From positions 1 through 58,559 of the forward strand of contig JAIOYR010000013.1 of NCBI GenBank assembly GCA_021740995.1: a DNA stretch of 58,559 nt. Direction: 5' to 3'. The DNA is from Taibaiella sp. GTDB taxonomy: Bacteria > Bacteroidota > Bacteroidia > Chitinophagales > Chitinophagaceae. The notes under the pieces were generated by a model that made no database searches, was not told where the DNA came from, and saw nothing but the letters and a program-made list of their open reading frames with translations. The position numbers and the translations under genes were made by a program. Positions 24,931 through 35,088 of this stretch are shown in pieces; position 1 is the stretch's first letter; each line of letters begins with the position of its first letter.

Positions 24931-26025
24931 ATGATAACAAATGAAGCGGTAATAGCGGCATTGAGTCAGGTAGAAGAGCCGGATTTAGGCAAAGACCTGG
25001 TAACACTCAATATGATTAAGGATGTAATGATAGACGGAAAAAACGTTTCTTTTACCGTTATACTCACTACTCCGGCATGCCCGCTCAAGGAGATGATAGA
25101 GAAAGCCTGTGTGAATGCTATAAGGCTGCTGGTAGACAAAGAAGCTGTGGTGAAAGTGCACATGACATCGAATGTGAACAGCAACCGTAAAGACAACAAA
25201 TCTATACTACCGGGCGTGCGTAATATCATCATGGTGGCATCGGGCAAGGGTGGTGTAGGTAAGTCTACTGTAGCCGTAAACCTGGCAATAGGGCTGGCAA
25301 ATGAGGGTGCATCTGTGGGTTTGCTGGATGCCGACATCTATGGTCCATCTATCCCCATAATGCTGGGAATGAGAGAGGAGCGCCCCAAGATGACGGAAGT
25401 AAATGGCAAAGGTATGATAGTGCCGCTGGAGCGATATGGCGTAAAAGCTATGTCGATAGGGCTGCTGGTGGACGAAAAGCAGGCAGTAATATGGCGCGGA
25501 CCAATGGCAAGTTCTGCACTCAAACAATTTATTTCAGATGTATATTGGCAAGACCTTGATTATCTGGTTATAGACCTGCCACCCGGCACTGGCGACATTC
25601 ACCTGACAATGGTACAGACTGTACCTGTAACCGGTGTAATAATAGTATCTACACCACAGGCGGTAGCTGCTGCCGATGCCCGCAAGGCAATAATGATGTT
25701 TAAGCAACCACAAATCAATGTGCCGATACTCGGAATTGTAGAAAATATGGCTTATTTTACACCGCAGGAGTTGCCGGAGAACAAATATTATATCTTCGGG
25801 CAAGGTGGTGCAAGGAAAATGGCAGAGCAGTTTGATTTGCCTTTTCTGGGAGAAATACCAATAGTACAAAGCATACGTGAGGGAGGTGACAGAGGCGTGC
25901 CGGCAGTAGTAGATGATGAACCAGTAGCAAAAGCAGCCTTTACTGATCTGGCGCAACGTGTGGCTCAGAATATTGCCATTCGTAATGCCAATATGGAACC
26001 TACCAAAGTGGTGCAAATGAATTAA
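24931..26025 (+). CDS. mrp: Mrp/ApbC-family Fe-S carrier ATPase
   Basis: 364 residues. The N-terminal MIP18/DUF59 domain (1-85) has the reactive TTPACPLKEM. The ParA/Mrp P-loop GKGGVGKST is at 105-113, followed by DADIYGPSIP and LPPGTGDIHLT. The segment after NMAYF, where ApbC has a CxxC pair for bridging an Fe-S cluster, reads TPQELPENKYYIFG with no Cys, the version usual in Bacteroidota. Start chosen at 24931 because the upstream ATG at 24895 is inside the promoter. It is followed by the FGE-like gene after 26 bp. Confidence 0.93.
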   Translation: MITNEAVIAALSQVEEPDLGKDLVTLNMIKDVMIDGKNVSFTVILTTPACPLKEMIEKACVNAIRLLVDKEAVVKVHMTSNVNSNRKDNKSILPGVRNIIMVASGKGGVGKSTVAVNLAIGLANEGASVGLLDADIYGPSIPIMLGMREERPKMTEVNGKGMIVPLERYGVKAMSIGLLVDEKQAVIWRGPMASSALKQFISDVYWQDLDYLVIDLPPGTGDIHLTMVQTVPVTGVIIVSTPQAVAAADARKAIMMFKQPQINVPILGIVENMAYFTPQELPENKYYIFGQGGARKMAEQFDLPFLGEIPIVQSIREGGDRGVPAVVDDEPVAKAAFTDLAQRVAQNIAIRNANMEPTKVVQMN

Positions 26026-26051
26026 TGAACACTCAATAAAACACATACTTT

Positions 26052-26900
26052 ATGAAATTTGGTTTGTCATCTTTGTTATTGCTGTTGCTGATACAACCGG
26101 CAACCGCTCAAAGAAAATACAACAAAACCATTGGCGGTCCGTTGAAAATTGAAACCGTAAAAGTAACCGGAGGCCCTTTCGACCTCGGTAGCGACGATGG
26201 CTCTACCGACCGCAAACCCGCTCATAGCGTAGTTCTGAGCGATTTTTCTATGGGCACTTACGAGGTGAAGCAGGAACAATGGGAAGCTGTTATGGAAAAC
26301 AATCCATCCTTCTACAAGTGTGCTGAATGCCCTGTTACTAATGTAAGCTGGGATGAGGTGCAGGAATACATAAAAAAACTTAACAGTACTACCGGCAAAA
26401 AATATCGCCTGCCCACAGAGGCAGAATGGGAATATGCTGCAAGAGGTGGCAATACCGAAATTCTAATAAAAGAAAAACACATTCGTGGTGGCAAAAATGA
26501 GTTTCTGGTTGCTGACAACAAAAAAGGTTTGATGGCACCTGAAAAGGAATTCAAAGGACAGCGTTATAGCGGTAGAAAATCTGGTCCACAATCTATTGCA
26601 TGGTTTATCAACAATTCTGATGGTCGTGTGCACCCCGTAGGCAGAAAACAACCAAACGACTTGGGCATATACGATATGTGCGGCAATGCTGAAGAGTGGT
26701 GTGCCGACTGGTACCATACCAACTATGGTAGCCGCGATACTGTTACAAACCCTACAGGACCAGTAGGTGGCAAGTCTAAGGTAGTGCGTGGCGGGTCTTT
26801 TGCCAGTACTGCTAAAGAAACTGTGGTTACACGCCGTGCAGCATACCTTAGTGATACCCGTGCCATGTCATTGGGCTTCCGCCTGGCTGAGGATAAGTAA
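26052..26900 (+). CDS. Formylglycine-generating-enzyme-like (SUMF1 domain) exported protein
   Basis: 282 residues with a signal peptide (cleavage after ATA-Q, about 19). The SUMF1/FGE-sulfatase domain is clear: GTYEVKQEQWEAVM, PVTNVSWDEVQEYIKKL, YRLPTEAEWEYAARGG, NDLGIYDMCGNAEEWCADWY, RGGSF and GFRLA at the end. Catalytic FGE has a Cys pair near the end (GFRCA); here GFRLA lacks it, so oxidation of sulfatase Cys is unlikely. Non-catalytic members often act as structural or ligand-binding modules in secretion and gliding of Bacteroidota. Confidence 0.93.
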   Translation: MKFGLSSLLLLLLIQPATAQRKYNKTIGGPLKIETVKVTGGPFDLGSDDGSTDRKPAHSVVLSDFSMGTYEVKQEQWEAVMENNPSFYKCAECPVTNVSWDEVQEYIKKLNSTTGKKYRLPTEAEWEYAARGGNTEILIKEKHIRGGKNEFLVADNKKGLMAPEKEFKGQRYSGRKSGPQSIAWFINNSDGRVHPVGRKQPNDLGIYDMCGNAEEWCADWYHTNYGSRDTVTNPTGPVGGKSKVVRGGSFASTAKETVVTRRAAYLSDTRAMSLGFRLAEDK

Positions 26901-26958
26901 TGTTTTAGTACTTCCTGTTTACCCTTGTACAATTAACAATCTCAAAACCTTATAGGTA

Positions 26959-27636
26959 TTGCAGTTAGAACTCTGTGCATACAATATCCAATCCTGCCGT
27001 ATTGCCGAAACAGCCGGCGCAGGCAGGATTGAGTTGTGCTCCAGCCCTGCCGACGGAGGTGTTACTCCCGGCTTTGGAATTATAGAATACGCTATCGAAC
27101 ACATTTCTATTCCTGTTTTCCCCATGATTCGCCCCAGAGGCGGTAACTTTCTTTATGATGCCGACGAACTGGAAATCATAAAGAAAGACATAATGAAATG
27201 CAAGGAAATGGGCTGCAAAGGCATAGCCATAGGTGCACACAAGGCTGACAAAAGACTGGATGGAGATAACATGAAGCGATTTGTGGAGTGGGCTTACCCT
27301 ATGGATGTTACCTGCCACAAGGTTTTCGACCGGGTGCCTGGTCCATTCGAAGCACTCGATACTTTGATACAGGCAGGATGCACCCGTCTGCTTACTTCCG
27401 GCTTACAAAATACCGCAATAGAAGGGGCAGAACTTATAGTTCAGTTGATAGCAGCCGCAGCGGGTCGTATCATCATTATGCCGGGAGGGGGTGTAAGGTC
27501 ATCAAATATCAGCAACCTTGCTACGGCCACCCATGCCACCGAATTTCATAGTTCGGGCATACTATCCATGGCTACAAGCCAGATAGCTGACAAAGCTGAA
27601 GTAACTAATATCATCAAAGCATTAAAAGAATTGTAG
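26959..27636 (+). CDS. cutC: CutC family protein
   Basis: 225 residues, a TIM-barrel with the CutC landmarks RIELCSSPADGGVTPGFG, FPMIRPRGGNFLY, CHKVFDRVPGP, RLLTSGLQNTAIEG and MPGGGVRSSNI. Linked to copper homeostasis in E. coli, though the direct role is disputed. The start is TTG at 26959: the core begins at once (QLELCAYNIQSC) and no ATG lies upstream in frame near it. Same strand as the FGE-like gene, 58 bp apart. Confidence 0.93.
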   Translation: MQLELCAYNIQSCRIAETAGAGRIELCSSPADGGVTPGFGIIEYAIEHISIPVFPMIRPRGGNFLYDADELEIIKKDIMKCKEMGCKGIAIGAHKADKRLDGDNMKRFVEWAYPMDVTCHKVFDRVPGPFEALDTLIQAGCTRLLTSGLQNTAIEGAELIVQLIAAAAGRIIIMPGGGVRSSNISNLATATHATEFHSSGILSMATSQIADKAEVTNIIKALKEL

Positions 27637-27675
27637 TAACATTACACCAAAATCATTCACATCAATAAAGGTTTT

Positions 27676-28596
27676 ATGAAAAAAATATTAATTATACTTC
27701 TGGCTTGCCCATTGTTCACTTTCGCTCAGGAAAAACTCTCTGAAAGTAACTATAGAGTATACAACTGCAATACAAATAAAGAAGTGTCACTGAAAACGCT
27801 TGTTGCAGACATGGACAACTACGATGTGCTACTCTTTGGCGAGGAGCACAATGATAGTGTTACACACTTCGTAGAGCATGCAGTGCTGGAATTCATGCAC
27901 CTTAAATTCGGTGCCGATGTGGCACTTTCACTGGAGATGTTCGACCGTGATGTACAAACGGTAATGGACGAATATCTGAAGGGATACATTCGCGAGAAAC
28001 ACTTCAAAAAAGACGCCCGTGTATGGAGCAACTATCGCGACTACAGACCTATGGTAGAACTAGCTAAGGACAAGAAGCTGGATGTAATTTGCGCAAATGC
28101 TCCTTCTCGTTATACCAACCTTGCAGGTCGTAAAGGTCAGGAAGCACTCAAAGAACTGTCAGATGAGGCTAAAGAATTTTTCGCACCACTACCGTACGAT
28201 ACGGCAAGCGGCGGATACTATGAAAAACTTATGGGCCTGCAACACAGTCCTTCAGACACCGGAAAAGCAATGCCCGCTATGCCGGTGGCCGGGATGGGAG
28301 GCTTTAACCTGATTACAGCACAATCATTGTGGGATGCTACCATGGCTTATTCTATAACCAGATACTTGAAAAAAAATAAGGGCAAGAAAGTAATGCATGT
28401 TAATGGTAAGTTTCATAGCGACCAGGCTTATGCAGTAGCTACACAGTTGAACAATTACAGCTCCAAAATAAAATCATTGATCATCTCTACCGCCAGCGAC
28501 GAATCCTTCCCAAACATCAACTGGAAAGAATACAAGAAATATGGCGACTACATTATCATTACAGACCCTAAAGTTCCAAGGACGTATAGGGAGTAG
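27676..28596 (+). CDS. ChaN-like (haem-binding uptake family) exported protein
   Basis: 306 residues with a signal peptide (cleavage after TFA at about 17). The family motif LLFGEEHNDSVTHFVEHAVL at 52-71 and LSLEMFDRDVQ are conserved, and HVNGKFHSD at about 237 fits the second histidine site. ChaN from Campylobacter binds a stacked pair of haems at the outer membrane and members are thought to serve iron uptake. Here no haem transporter is next to it. 39 bp after cutC. Confidence 0.88.
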   Translation: MKKILIILLACPLFTFAQEKLSESNYRVYNCNTNKEVSLKTLVADMDNYDVLLFGEEHNDSVTHFVEHAVLEFMHLKFGADVALSLEMFDRDVQTVMDEYLKGYIREKHFKKDARVWSNYRDYRPMVELAKDKKLDVICANAPSRYTNLAGRKGQEALKELSDEAKEFFAPLPYDTASGGYYEKLMGLQHSPSDTGKAMPAMPVAGMGGFNLITAQSLWDATMAYSITRYLKKNKGKKVMHVNGKFHSDQAYAVATQLNNYSSKIKSLIISTASDESFPNINWKEYKKYGDYIIITDPKVPRTYRE

Positions 28597-28668
28597 CAAC
28601 ATAGGAATAAAATATATTTAAAATGTGTTAAACTATATCATTCACTAACAATACTACCCGCTCTTTGT

Positions 28669-28676
28669 TATTTTTG
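28669..28676 (+). promoter_or_regulatory. -7 box (TATTTTTG) of lptB
   Basis: TATTTTTG, 16 bp before the TTG start of lptB, giving a leader of about 10 nt and supporting the TTG as start. Confidence 0.55.
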
Positions 28677-28692
28677 CTGTAAACTACCTCAA

Positions 28693-29445
28693 TTGAAAAT
28701 ACACACACAGGGGCTCGTAAAGCGATACGGAAAACGAACTGTTGTCAACAACGTTTCGTTTGAAGTAAGTCAGGGCGAAATTGTGGGTTTGCTGGGGCCC
28801 AATGGCGCCGGCAAAACTACTTCTTTCTATATGGTAGTAGGGCTCGTGAAGCCGGATATTGGCAATGTGTTTCTGGATGATGTAGAAATAACCAAGCTCC
28901 CCATGTACAAGCGGGCACAAATGGGTATTGGCTACCTGCCGCAGGAAGCATCTATTTTTCGAAAACTGTCTGTGGCAGACAACATCTCCGCAGTACTGGA
29001 AATGACAAAGCTCACAAAGGGTGAACAACAAAAAAAATTGGAATCTCTTCTGGACGAATTCAGACTTCAACACGTGCGCAAAAGCCCCGGAGATGTGCTG
29101 AGCGGTGGTGAGCGACGACGCACCGAAATAGCACGTGCATTGGCTGTAAACCCAAAATTCATATTACTCGATGAGCCGTTTGCCGGTATCGACCCAATAG
29201 CGGTGGAAGATATTCAAAGCATTGTAGCAACACTGAAATTCAAGAATATAGGTATCCTTATCACCGATCACAATGTGCAGGAAACGCTTTCTATCACCGA
29301 CCGGGCCTATCTGCTTTTTGAAGGGCGCATACTGATGGCTGGCACCGCCGAAGACCTTGCTGCCGATGAACAGGTAAGAAGGGTGTACCTTGGGCAGAGT
29401 TTTGAGCTGAAAAGAAAAGATTTTTCCAGGCAACAAACTTTGTAA
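28693..29445 (+). CDS. lptB: LPS export ABC transporter ATP-binding protein
   Basis: 250 residues. Walker A GPNGAGKT at 35-42, Q-loop [13 protein letters not shown], signature [15 protein letters not shown], Walker [14 protein letters not shown] and H-loop [10 protein letters not shown] are complete and the E-A-S-I-F-R-K stretch is specific to LptB. It drives LPS transport with LptFG in the inner membrane. The start is TTG at 28693; the frame is open upstream but without ATG, and a promoter lies just before. The C-terminal [11 protein letters not shown] tail is slightly long. Confidence 0.96.
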   Translation: MKIHTQGLVKRYGKRTVVNNVSFEVSQGEIVGLLGPNGAGKTTSFYMVVGLVKPDIGNVFLDDVEITKLPMYKRAQMGIGYLPQEASIFRKLSVADNISAVLEMTKLTKGEQQKKLESLLDEFRLQHVRKSPGDVLSGGERRRTEIARALAVNPKFILLDEPFAGIDPIAVEDIQSIVATLKFKNIGILITDHNVQETLSITDRAYLLFEGRILMAGTAEDLAADEQVRRVYLGQSFELKRKDFSRQQTL

Positions 29446-29499
29446 GAAAAACATCAAAAATTAAAAAAAGTACAACGTTACAGGTAATGTGGTTCTATT

Positions 29500-31026
29500 A
29501 TGAGCATAATTATTAGTCCGGCATTCAGAGGGTATATCAAGTTGCGCCAGAGCGCAATAGATAATTTTATGCACAACCCTATAGACACCCAGCAGCAGGT
29601 ATTCAATCATCTGGTAGGTTCTGCACAGTTTACAGAGTATGGCAAAAAGTACCGCTTCGAGGATATAGACAGCATTTCTGATTTTCAGAAAAAAGTACCC
29701 ATTAACGATTATGACACACTAAAACCTTACATACAGCGCATACTTGAGGGTACTCAAAACATACTGTGGCCTTCGCCCATCACCTGGTTTGCCAAATCGA
29801 GTGGTACAACCAGCGATAAAAGTAAGTTCATACCCGTGAGCAAGGAATCGATGGACGATACACATTTCAGAGGAGGCAGAGATGTACTGGCGCTCTACCT
29901 GCGCCAGAATCCGGCTTCTAACCTCACCGATGGCAAATGCCTGATACTGGGTGGCAGCCATCAGGTGAACCAACTCAGCGCAGCTTCATTCTTTGGCGAC
30001 CTCTCGGCTGTAATGCTGCAGAATATGCCATTTGCAGGGCAATTGTTTCAGCTACCAGAGCTATCTATTGCACTCATGGCTGAGTGGGAAGAGAAGATAG
30101 AAAGAATGGCGCATAGCACCATCAAAGAGAACGTCACCTACATAGCCGGTGTACCCACCTGGACCATCGTACTTATCAAAAGGATATTTGAGATAACCGG
30201 TGCTACCAGCTTGCTCGACATCTGGCCCAATCTGGAACTATATATACATGGTGGTGTCAACTTCACCCCCTATCGCCGACAGTTTGAGCAGTTTGTACCA
30301 TCGCCCAAAATGTATTACCGCGAAACATACAATGCCTCTGAGGGCTTTTTTGCAGCTCAGGACCGTGAAGATGAGGAAGGAATGTTGTTGTTTCTGAACC
30401 ATGGAATTTTTTACGAATTCATGCCAATGGAGGAGCATGGCAAGGAAAACCCGCGTACGCTAACCCTCAAAGAAGTAGAACTATACAAAAACTATGCGAT
30501 AGTTATCAGCACCAATGGTGGCCTTTGGCGATATCTGGTTGGTGATACCATACAGTTCACCTCACTTAACCCATTTCGCATAAAGGTATCCGGCAGGCTC
30601 AAACACTTTATAAATGCTTTTGGCGAAGAGCTGATAGTAGACAATGCAGATAACGCTATAGCAGTAGCTTGTGCCGAAACCGGCGCTATAGTTGCAGACT
30701 ATTCTGCAGCACCTATATACATGACCGGCAATACAAATGGTGCACATGAATGGATAATAGAGTTTGACTATCTGCCCGTTCCACTCGAAGTGTTCACCAC
30801 TCTGCTTGATAAATCCCTGCAAGCTATCAACTCTGACTACGAGGCTAAGCGGTATAAAGATATCGCACTGCGCATGCCTATCATTCACGAGATGCCTAAG
30901 AACGGCTTTAAAAAGTGGCTGAAAGACAAAGGCAAACTGGGCGGGCAGCACAAAATACCCCGGTTAAGCAATGAGCGTAAGTATATAGAGGAGATGCTTC
31001 CTTATGTGTATCCACGTCAATCCTGA
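29500..31026 (+). CDS. GH3-family acyl-acid adenylase-like protein
   Basis: 508 residues matching the plant auxin-responsive GH3 fold (ANL adenylating enzymes): SSGTTSDKSKFIPVS is the ATP-binding loop, YRETYNASEGFFAAQ the second nucleotide motif, and YKNYAIVISTNGGLWRYLVGD the hinge region. Plant GH3 conjugate amino acids to acyl acids; the role of bacterial members is unknown. It is 54 bp after lptB on the same strand and ends at a long palindromic terminator. Confidence 0.93.
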   Translation: MSIIISPAFRGYIKLRQSAIDNFMHNPIDTQQQVFNHLVGSAQFTEYGKKYRFEDIDSISDFQKKVPINDYDTLKPYIQRILEGTQNILWPSPITWFAKSSGTTSDKSKFIPVSKESMDDTHFRGGRDVLALYLRQNPASNLTDGKCLILGGSHQVNQLSAASFFGDLSAVMLQNMPFAGQLFQLPELSIALMAEWEEKIERMAHSTIKENVTYIAGVPTWTIVLIKRIFEITGATSLLDIWPNLELYIHGGVNFTPYRRQFEQFVPSPKMYYRETYNASEGFFAAQDREDEEGMLLFLNHGIFYEFMPMEEHGKENPRTLTLKEVELYKNYAIVISTNGGLWRYLVGDTIQFTSLNPFRIKVSGRLKHFINAFGEELIVDNADNAIAVACAETGAIVADYSAAPIYMTGNTNGAHEWIIEFDYLPVPLEVFTTLLDKSLQAINSDYEAKRYKDIALRMPIIHEMPKNGFKKWLKDKGKLGGQHKIPRLSNERKYIEEMLPYVYPRQS

Positions 31027-31040
31027 CAAATGCTTCACCT

Positions 31041-31087
31041 GACATAACTACAAAAGGCTGCATGATGCAGCCTTTTGTAGTTATGTC
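31041..31087. terminator. Perfect 47 bp palindromic bidirectional terminator
   Basis: Arms of 23 bp (31041-31063 and 31065-31087) are exact reverse complements around one base. The core is ACAAAAGGCTGCAT. It lies between the convergent GH3 and sdhB genes and has A-run and T-run flanks in both orientations (CAAAAGG.../...CCTTTTG). Confidence 0.85.
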
Positions 31088-31101
31088 CTGAGCTCAAAAT
31101 A

Positions 31102-31872
31102 TTATCCTTGTGGACTTCCTGAGAACATAGCACCCACAAACTCCCTGTTGAGCCGGGCAATATTCTCCAGCGATATGCCTTTCGGACACTCTGCTTCGCA
31201 GGCACCTATATTGGTGCAGCTACCAAAGCCTTCAGTATCCATCTGCTGCACCATGTTTACTGCACGCACTTTGCGTTCCGGACCTCCCTGTGGCAGTAAT
31301 GCCAGATGAGCAATCTTGGCAGATACAAACAGCATTGCCGATGTATTGGGGCAGGCAGCCACACAAGCGCCACAACCGATACACGATGCCGCTGCGAACG
31401 ACTCATCAGCCCTTTGTTTCTCAATAGGCAGCGAGTTGGCATCTACCGCATTACCCGTATTCACAGATACATATCCGCCGGCCGCTATAATACGGTCGAA
31501 CGAAGAACGGTCTACTACCAGATCTCTGATAACCGGAAATGAGTCTGCACGCCATGGCTCAACCACTATGGTATCACCATTTTTATACTCCCTCATGTGT
31601 AGCTGGCAGGTGGTTGTTTGGTCCCAAGGGCCATGTGCACGACCGTTGATGTGCATACTGCACGAACCACAGATACCCTCACGGCAGTCGTGATCAAAAG
31701 CAATCGGGTCTTTACCCTCAGCTACCAGCTGCTCATTCAGCACATCAAACATCTCCAGAAAAGACATCTCCGAAGAAATATCCTTCACCTGAAAAGTTTC
31801 AAAATGACCCTTCATTTTGCTGTTCCTCTGACGCCACACCTTAAGTGTGAGATTCATTGTATAGTGTTGCAT
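31102..31872 (-). CDS. sdhB: Succinate dehydrogenase/fumarate reductase iron-sulfur subunit
   Basis: 256 residues. 2Fe-2S ligands are CREGICGSC at about 63-71 and the downstream Cys in TTCQLH; the 4Fe-4S/3Fe-4S motifs are [12 protein letters not shown] and [15 protein letters not shown]. It passes electrons from SdhA to the membrane subunit. Third gene of sdhCAB; 78 bp after sdhA, a gap rich in CAATTTG repeats. An internal ATG ([12 protein letters not shown], 15 nt later) is an alternative start. Confidence 0.97.
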   Translation of the reverse strand: MQHYTMNLTLKVWRQRNSKMKGHFETFQVKDISSEMSFLEMFDVLNEQLVAEGKDPIAFDHDCREGICGSCSMHINGRAHGPWDQTTTCQLHMREYKNGDTIVVEPWRADSFPVIRDLVVDRSSFDRIIAAGGYVSVNTGNAVDANSLPIEKQRADESFAAASCIGCGACVAACPNTSAMLFVSAKIAHLALLPQGGPERKVRAVNMVQQMDTEGFGSCTNIGACEAECPKGISLENIARLNREFVGAMFSGSPQG

Positions 31873-31950
31873 ATTATTTCAATTTGACAATTTGGCAATT
31901 CGAAAATTAGCCAATTTGTGTATCTAATTATTCAATTTGCAATTTTAGTC

Positions 31951-33927
31951 TTACTTATAGCTCCTAGCACTTGGATGTACCACTTCGTAGTTCAGTTCTT
32001 CCTTGTGCAATACGTAATTACTATCTCCCTTAAACTCCCATGCAGCTACGTACATGAACTTCTCGTCATTACGCTCAGCTTCGCCATCCGGTGTCTGCGA
32101 CTCCTCGCGGAAGTGACCGCCACAGCTCTCTTCACGATGCAATGCATCCTTGCACATCAGCTCACCCAGTTCCAGAAAATCTGCTACCCTACCCGCTTTG
32201 TCCAGCTCCGGATTAAATTCTTTTACTTCGCCGGGAATACGCACATTACTCCAAAACTCCTTGCGCAATGCCTGTATTTCTTTTATAGCTTCTTCCAATC
32301 CTTTTGCATTTCTTGCCATGCCACACTTGTCCCACATTATCTTGCCCAGACGCTTATGGAAACTTTCCACGCTTTCTTTGCCCTTTATGTTCATCATGCG
32401 GTCTATTCGGTCGCTAACTTCTTTCTCGGCAGCTACAAATGCAGGATGATCGGTCGGTATAGCCTTGGTACGTATGTCGTCAGCCAGGTTATTACCCAGT
32501 GTATATGGTATAACGAAGTAGCCATCTGCAAGACCCTGCATCAGTGCAGATGCACCCAGACGGTTGGCACCATGGTCGCTAAAGTTGGCCTCACCCAATG
32601 CATACAGATTAGGTACGCTGGTCATCAACTCATAGTCTACCCACAATCCGCCCATGGTATAGTGCACCGCAGGGTATATGCGCATTGGCACTTCATACGG
32701 ATTATCACCGGTAATCTTGGCATACATGTCAAACAGGTTGCCGTATTTTTCTTTTACCACATCCTTGCCCAGTGCAATTATTGCTTCTTTCCCCATATCA
32801 GGCTTGCCCTGTTTACCTGCTTCTATCTTGCCATAACGCTCTATAGCTGCTGCAAAGTCGAGATATACCGCCATCTTCGACGACCCTACCCCATAGCCAG
32901 CATCACAACGCTCCTTGGCAGCACGGCTGGCCACATCACGTGGTACCAGATTACCGAATGCAGGATACCTGCGCTCCAGATAGTAATCTCTTTCTTCTTC
33001 TTTTATTTCCTTCGGAGATCTGTTGTCACCTTGTTTTTTAGGCACCCATATACGTCCGTCATTACGCAGCGACTCAGACATCAATGTCAGCTTAGACTGG
33101 TGATCGCCACTCACCGGTATGCAGGTAGGGTGTATCTGCGTGAAACAAGGGTTGCCAAAATAGGCTCCCTGTCTGTGCGCCTTCCATGCTGCCGTCACAT
33201 TGCTGCCCATAGCATTGGTAGAAAGATAAAACACATTACCATAGCCACCGGTACATAACAGCACCGCATGGCCAAAATGACGCTCCAGCTCTCCTGTTAT
33301 CAGATTACGTGCTATAATTCCTCTTGCTTTGCCATCTATCTTCACTACCTCCAGCATCTCGTGGCGGGCATACATTTCTACCGTACCGAGTGCTACTTGC
33401 CTTTCCAGAGCCTGATAAGCACCTATCAGCAATTGCTGACCCGTTTGGCCGGCAGCATAAAACGTACGCTGCACCTGTGTACCACCAAAAGAGCGATTGC
33501 TCAGCAATCCGCCATATTCACGGGCAAAGGGTACACCCTGAGCCACACATTGGTCTATTATATTGACACTCACCTCTGCCAGGCGATGCACATTACCCTC
33601 ACGGGAACGATAGTCCCCCCCCTTTATCGTATCATAAAACAGGCGGTAAGTGCTATCCCCATCGTTCTGGTAATTCTTAGCGGCATTGATACCTCCCTGT
33701 GCTGCTATAGAGTGTGCGCGGCGTGGGCTGTCCTGAAAACAAAATGCCTTCACCTTATAGCCCATTTCGCCCAGCGATGCTGCTGCCGACGCACCGGCAA
33801 GGCCGGTACCCACTACTATTATTTCCAACTGCCGCTTGTTTGCCGGATTCACCAGTTTACAAGTGGACTTGTACGTCTTCCATTTCGTATCTATCGGACC
33901 GGCAGGAATTTTAGAATCTATTGCCAT
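31951..33927 (-). CDS. sdhA: Succinate dehydrogenase/fumarate reductase flavoprotein subunit
   Basis: 658 residues. FAD motif [18 protein letters not shown] at about 37-54, covalent-flavin and active-site segment [16 protein letters not shown], and the substrate motif [15 protein letters not shown] and [17 protein letters not shown]. Size fits the B. subtilis/Bacteroides-type SdhA. 102 bp separate it from sdhC; this gap repeats GTTCAAAAA several times and has no gene. Confidence 0.97.
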   Translation of the reverse strand: MAIDSKIPAGPIDTKWKTYKSTCKLVNPANKRQLEIIVVGTGLAGASAAASLGEMGYKVKAFCFQDSPRRAHSIAAQGGINAAKNYQNDGDSTYRLFYDTIKGGDYRSREGNVHRLAEVSVNIIDQCVAQGVPFAREYGGLLSNRSFGGTQVQRTFYAAGQTGQQLLIGAYQALERQVALGTVEMYARHEMLEVVKIDGKARGIIARNLITGELERHFGHAVLLCTGGYGNVFYLSTNAMGSNVTAAWKAHRQGAYFGNPCFTQIHPTCIPVSGDHQSKLTLMSESLRNDGRIWVPKKQGDNRSPKEIKEEERDYYLERRYPAFGNLVPRDVASRAAKERCDAGYGVGSSKMAVYLDFAAAIERYGKIEAGKQGKPDMGKEAIIALGKDVVKEKYGNLFDMYAKITGDNPYEVPMRIYPAVHYTMGGLWVDYELMTSVPNLYALGEANFSDHGANRLGASALMQGLADGYFVIPYTLGNNLADDIRTKAIPTDHPAFVAAEKEVSDRIDRMMNIKGKESVESFHKRLGKIMWDKCGMARNAKGLEEAIKEIQALRKEFWSNVRIPGEVKEFNPELDKAGRVADFLELGELMCKDALHREESCGGHFREESQTPDGEAERNDEKFMYVAAWEFKGDSNYVLHKEELNYEVVHPSARSYK

Positions 33928-34029
33928 ATATATAAAAGTTCAAAAAGTCAAAAGTTCAAAAAACTGTGTGATTTGCAATTGTGTAAATGCCAGAGCTGTA
34001 CCCTTTTTATAAGCCAGAACTGTGCAGGG

Positions 34030-34710
34030 TTATTGTTGGTAGCTGGATATGTAATGCAGATATACAGGCATACTTGCGAATATCAATGGTATCAGAATGG
34101 CGAAAGCGACACCTATTGACCTGATGACACTCTTGTACTTGTGCGTAGTGAGTCCGAAAGTCTGAAAGCCACTGTAAAAGCCATGTACTAAATGCCATGA
34201 AAGAGAAAAGCAGCCCAGAACGTAAACAACAACCACCCACAACTCGCTGAATACTATCACCATTTTGTCATACAGGTCTTCTTCCTTCCAGCCGGCATCA
34301 AACGCCTGCCCATAACGGTTAGGAGCCCAGAAATGATACATATGAAGCACCAGGAAAAGAAGAATAAGTGTACCCAGCAATCCCATAGATCTGCTATACC
34401 ATTTGCTGGTTTTGTTGCCAGCGCTTACTTCGTACTTCACGCTACGGCGTTTTGAATTTTGGCTCCAGAGCATGAGCCCCTGTATGATATGCAGCAACAA
34501 ACCTGCAAAAAGACCTATTTCGAGAATCCTCACAGCTACGTTTCCACCCATAAAAGCTGCAGCTTCTGTAAAGTGTTTACCCCCATCGCACCAGAAAATC
34601 ATTGCGTTTACGTAGCAGTGTACTACAAGGAAAAGAATAAGAAATAAACCTGTTGCACCTACCAAAATCTTCTTACCAATTGACGTGCTGAAATAATTTT
34701 TCCAGTTCAT
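34030..34710 (-). CDS. sdhC: Succinate dehydrogenase cytochrome b558 subunit
   Basis: 226 residues with five membrane segments and haem-ligand histidines in FLVVHCYVNA, LLHIIQGLML, LVLHMYHFWAP and LSWHLVHGFY, i.e. the fused b558-type single anchor subunit. It reduces menaquinone. I start at ATG 34710 (MNWKNYFSTSIGKKI); the frame extends to 34752, but that ATG overlaps the -7 box. Confidence 0.95.
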   Translation of the reverse strand: MNWKNYFSTSIGKKILVGATGLFLILFLVVHCYVNAMIFWCDGGKHFTEAAAFMGGNVAVRILEIGLFAGLLLHIIQGLMLWSQNSKRRSVKYEVSAGNKTSKWYSRSMGLLGTLILLFLVLHMYHFWAPNRYGQAFDAGWKEEDLYDKMVIVFSELWVVVVYVLGCFSLSWHLVHGFYSGFQTFGLTTHKYKSVIRSIGVAFAILIPLIFASMPVYLHYISSYQQ

Positions 34711-34751
34711 GTATCCTGCTTTGTTTAGTGTGTTTTTACTTATGTACTGCA

Positions 34752-34759
34752 CAAAGATA
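34752..34759 (-). promoter_or_regulatory. -7 box (TATCTTTG) of sdhCAB
   Basis: TATCTTTG on the minus strand, 41 bp before ATG 34710. It excludes the longer start at 34752. Confidence 0.6.
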
Positions 34760-35088
34760 ACAAGCTATTGATTAAAAGCCAATTAAACCCGCCAATACAC
34801 GAATAATACAAACCTATTTGTCTGTTAATGTCACATTATGTATTGTGTTAGACAACAATAATTCATCATTAAATTTCATGCACATCTGTATCCATTCTTT
34901 TCATTACCTCTCGATACTGAATTCAACAAATAAATTTTGGAATAAATCTGCCAACAGCATTTTCTTAGTTTATAAAAAAAATAAACATTAAAATTAATTC
35001 TAAGAAATACTTTGCTATAACATTAGAATAATGTTCTTTTGCTAACCGAATACTCACTGTGAATTCAAACTAAAAATCAGGAACCTAA
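34760..35088. other. Intergenic AT-rich stretch between divergent sdhC and ispD
   Basis: About 330 bp with no gene. It contains TGTCT...AGACA with CAC...GTG inner pairs near 34820-34855, an imperfect inverted repeat. No clear -7 box for ispD was found. Confidence 0.5.

Noticed and set aside
31918-33258. 446-codon plus-strand frame across sdhA
   Set aside because: Antisense shadow of sdhA; its composition is that of reversed sdhA codons and it has no domain.
33928-34029. Repeated GTTCAAAAA in the sdhC-sdhA gap as a CRISPR or operator array
   Set aside because: Short, AT-rich and irregular, typical of intergenic slippage repeats.
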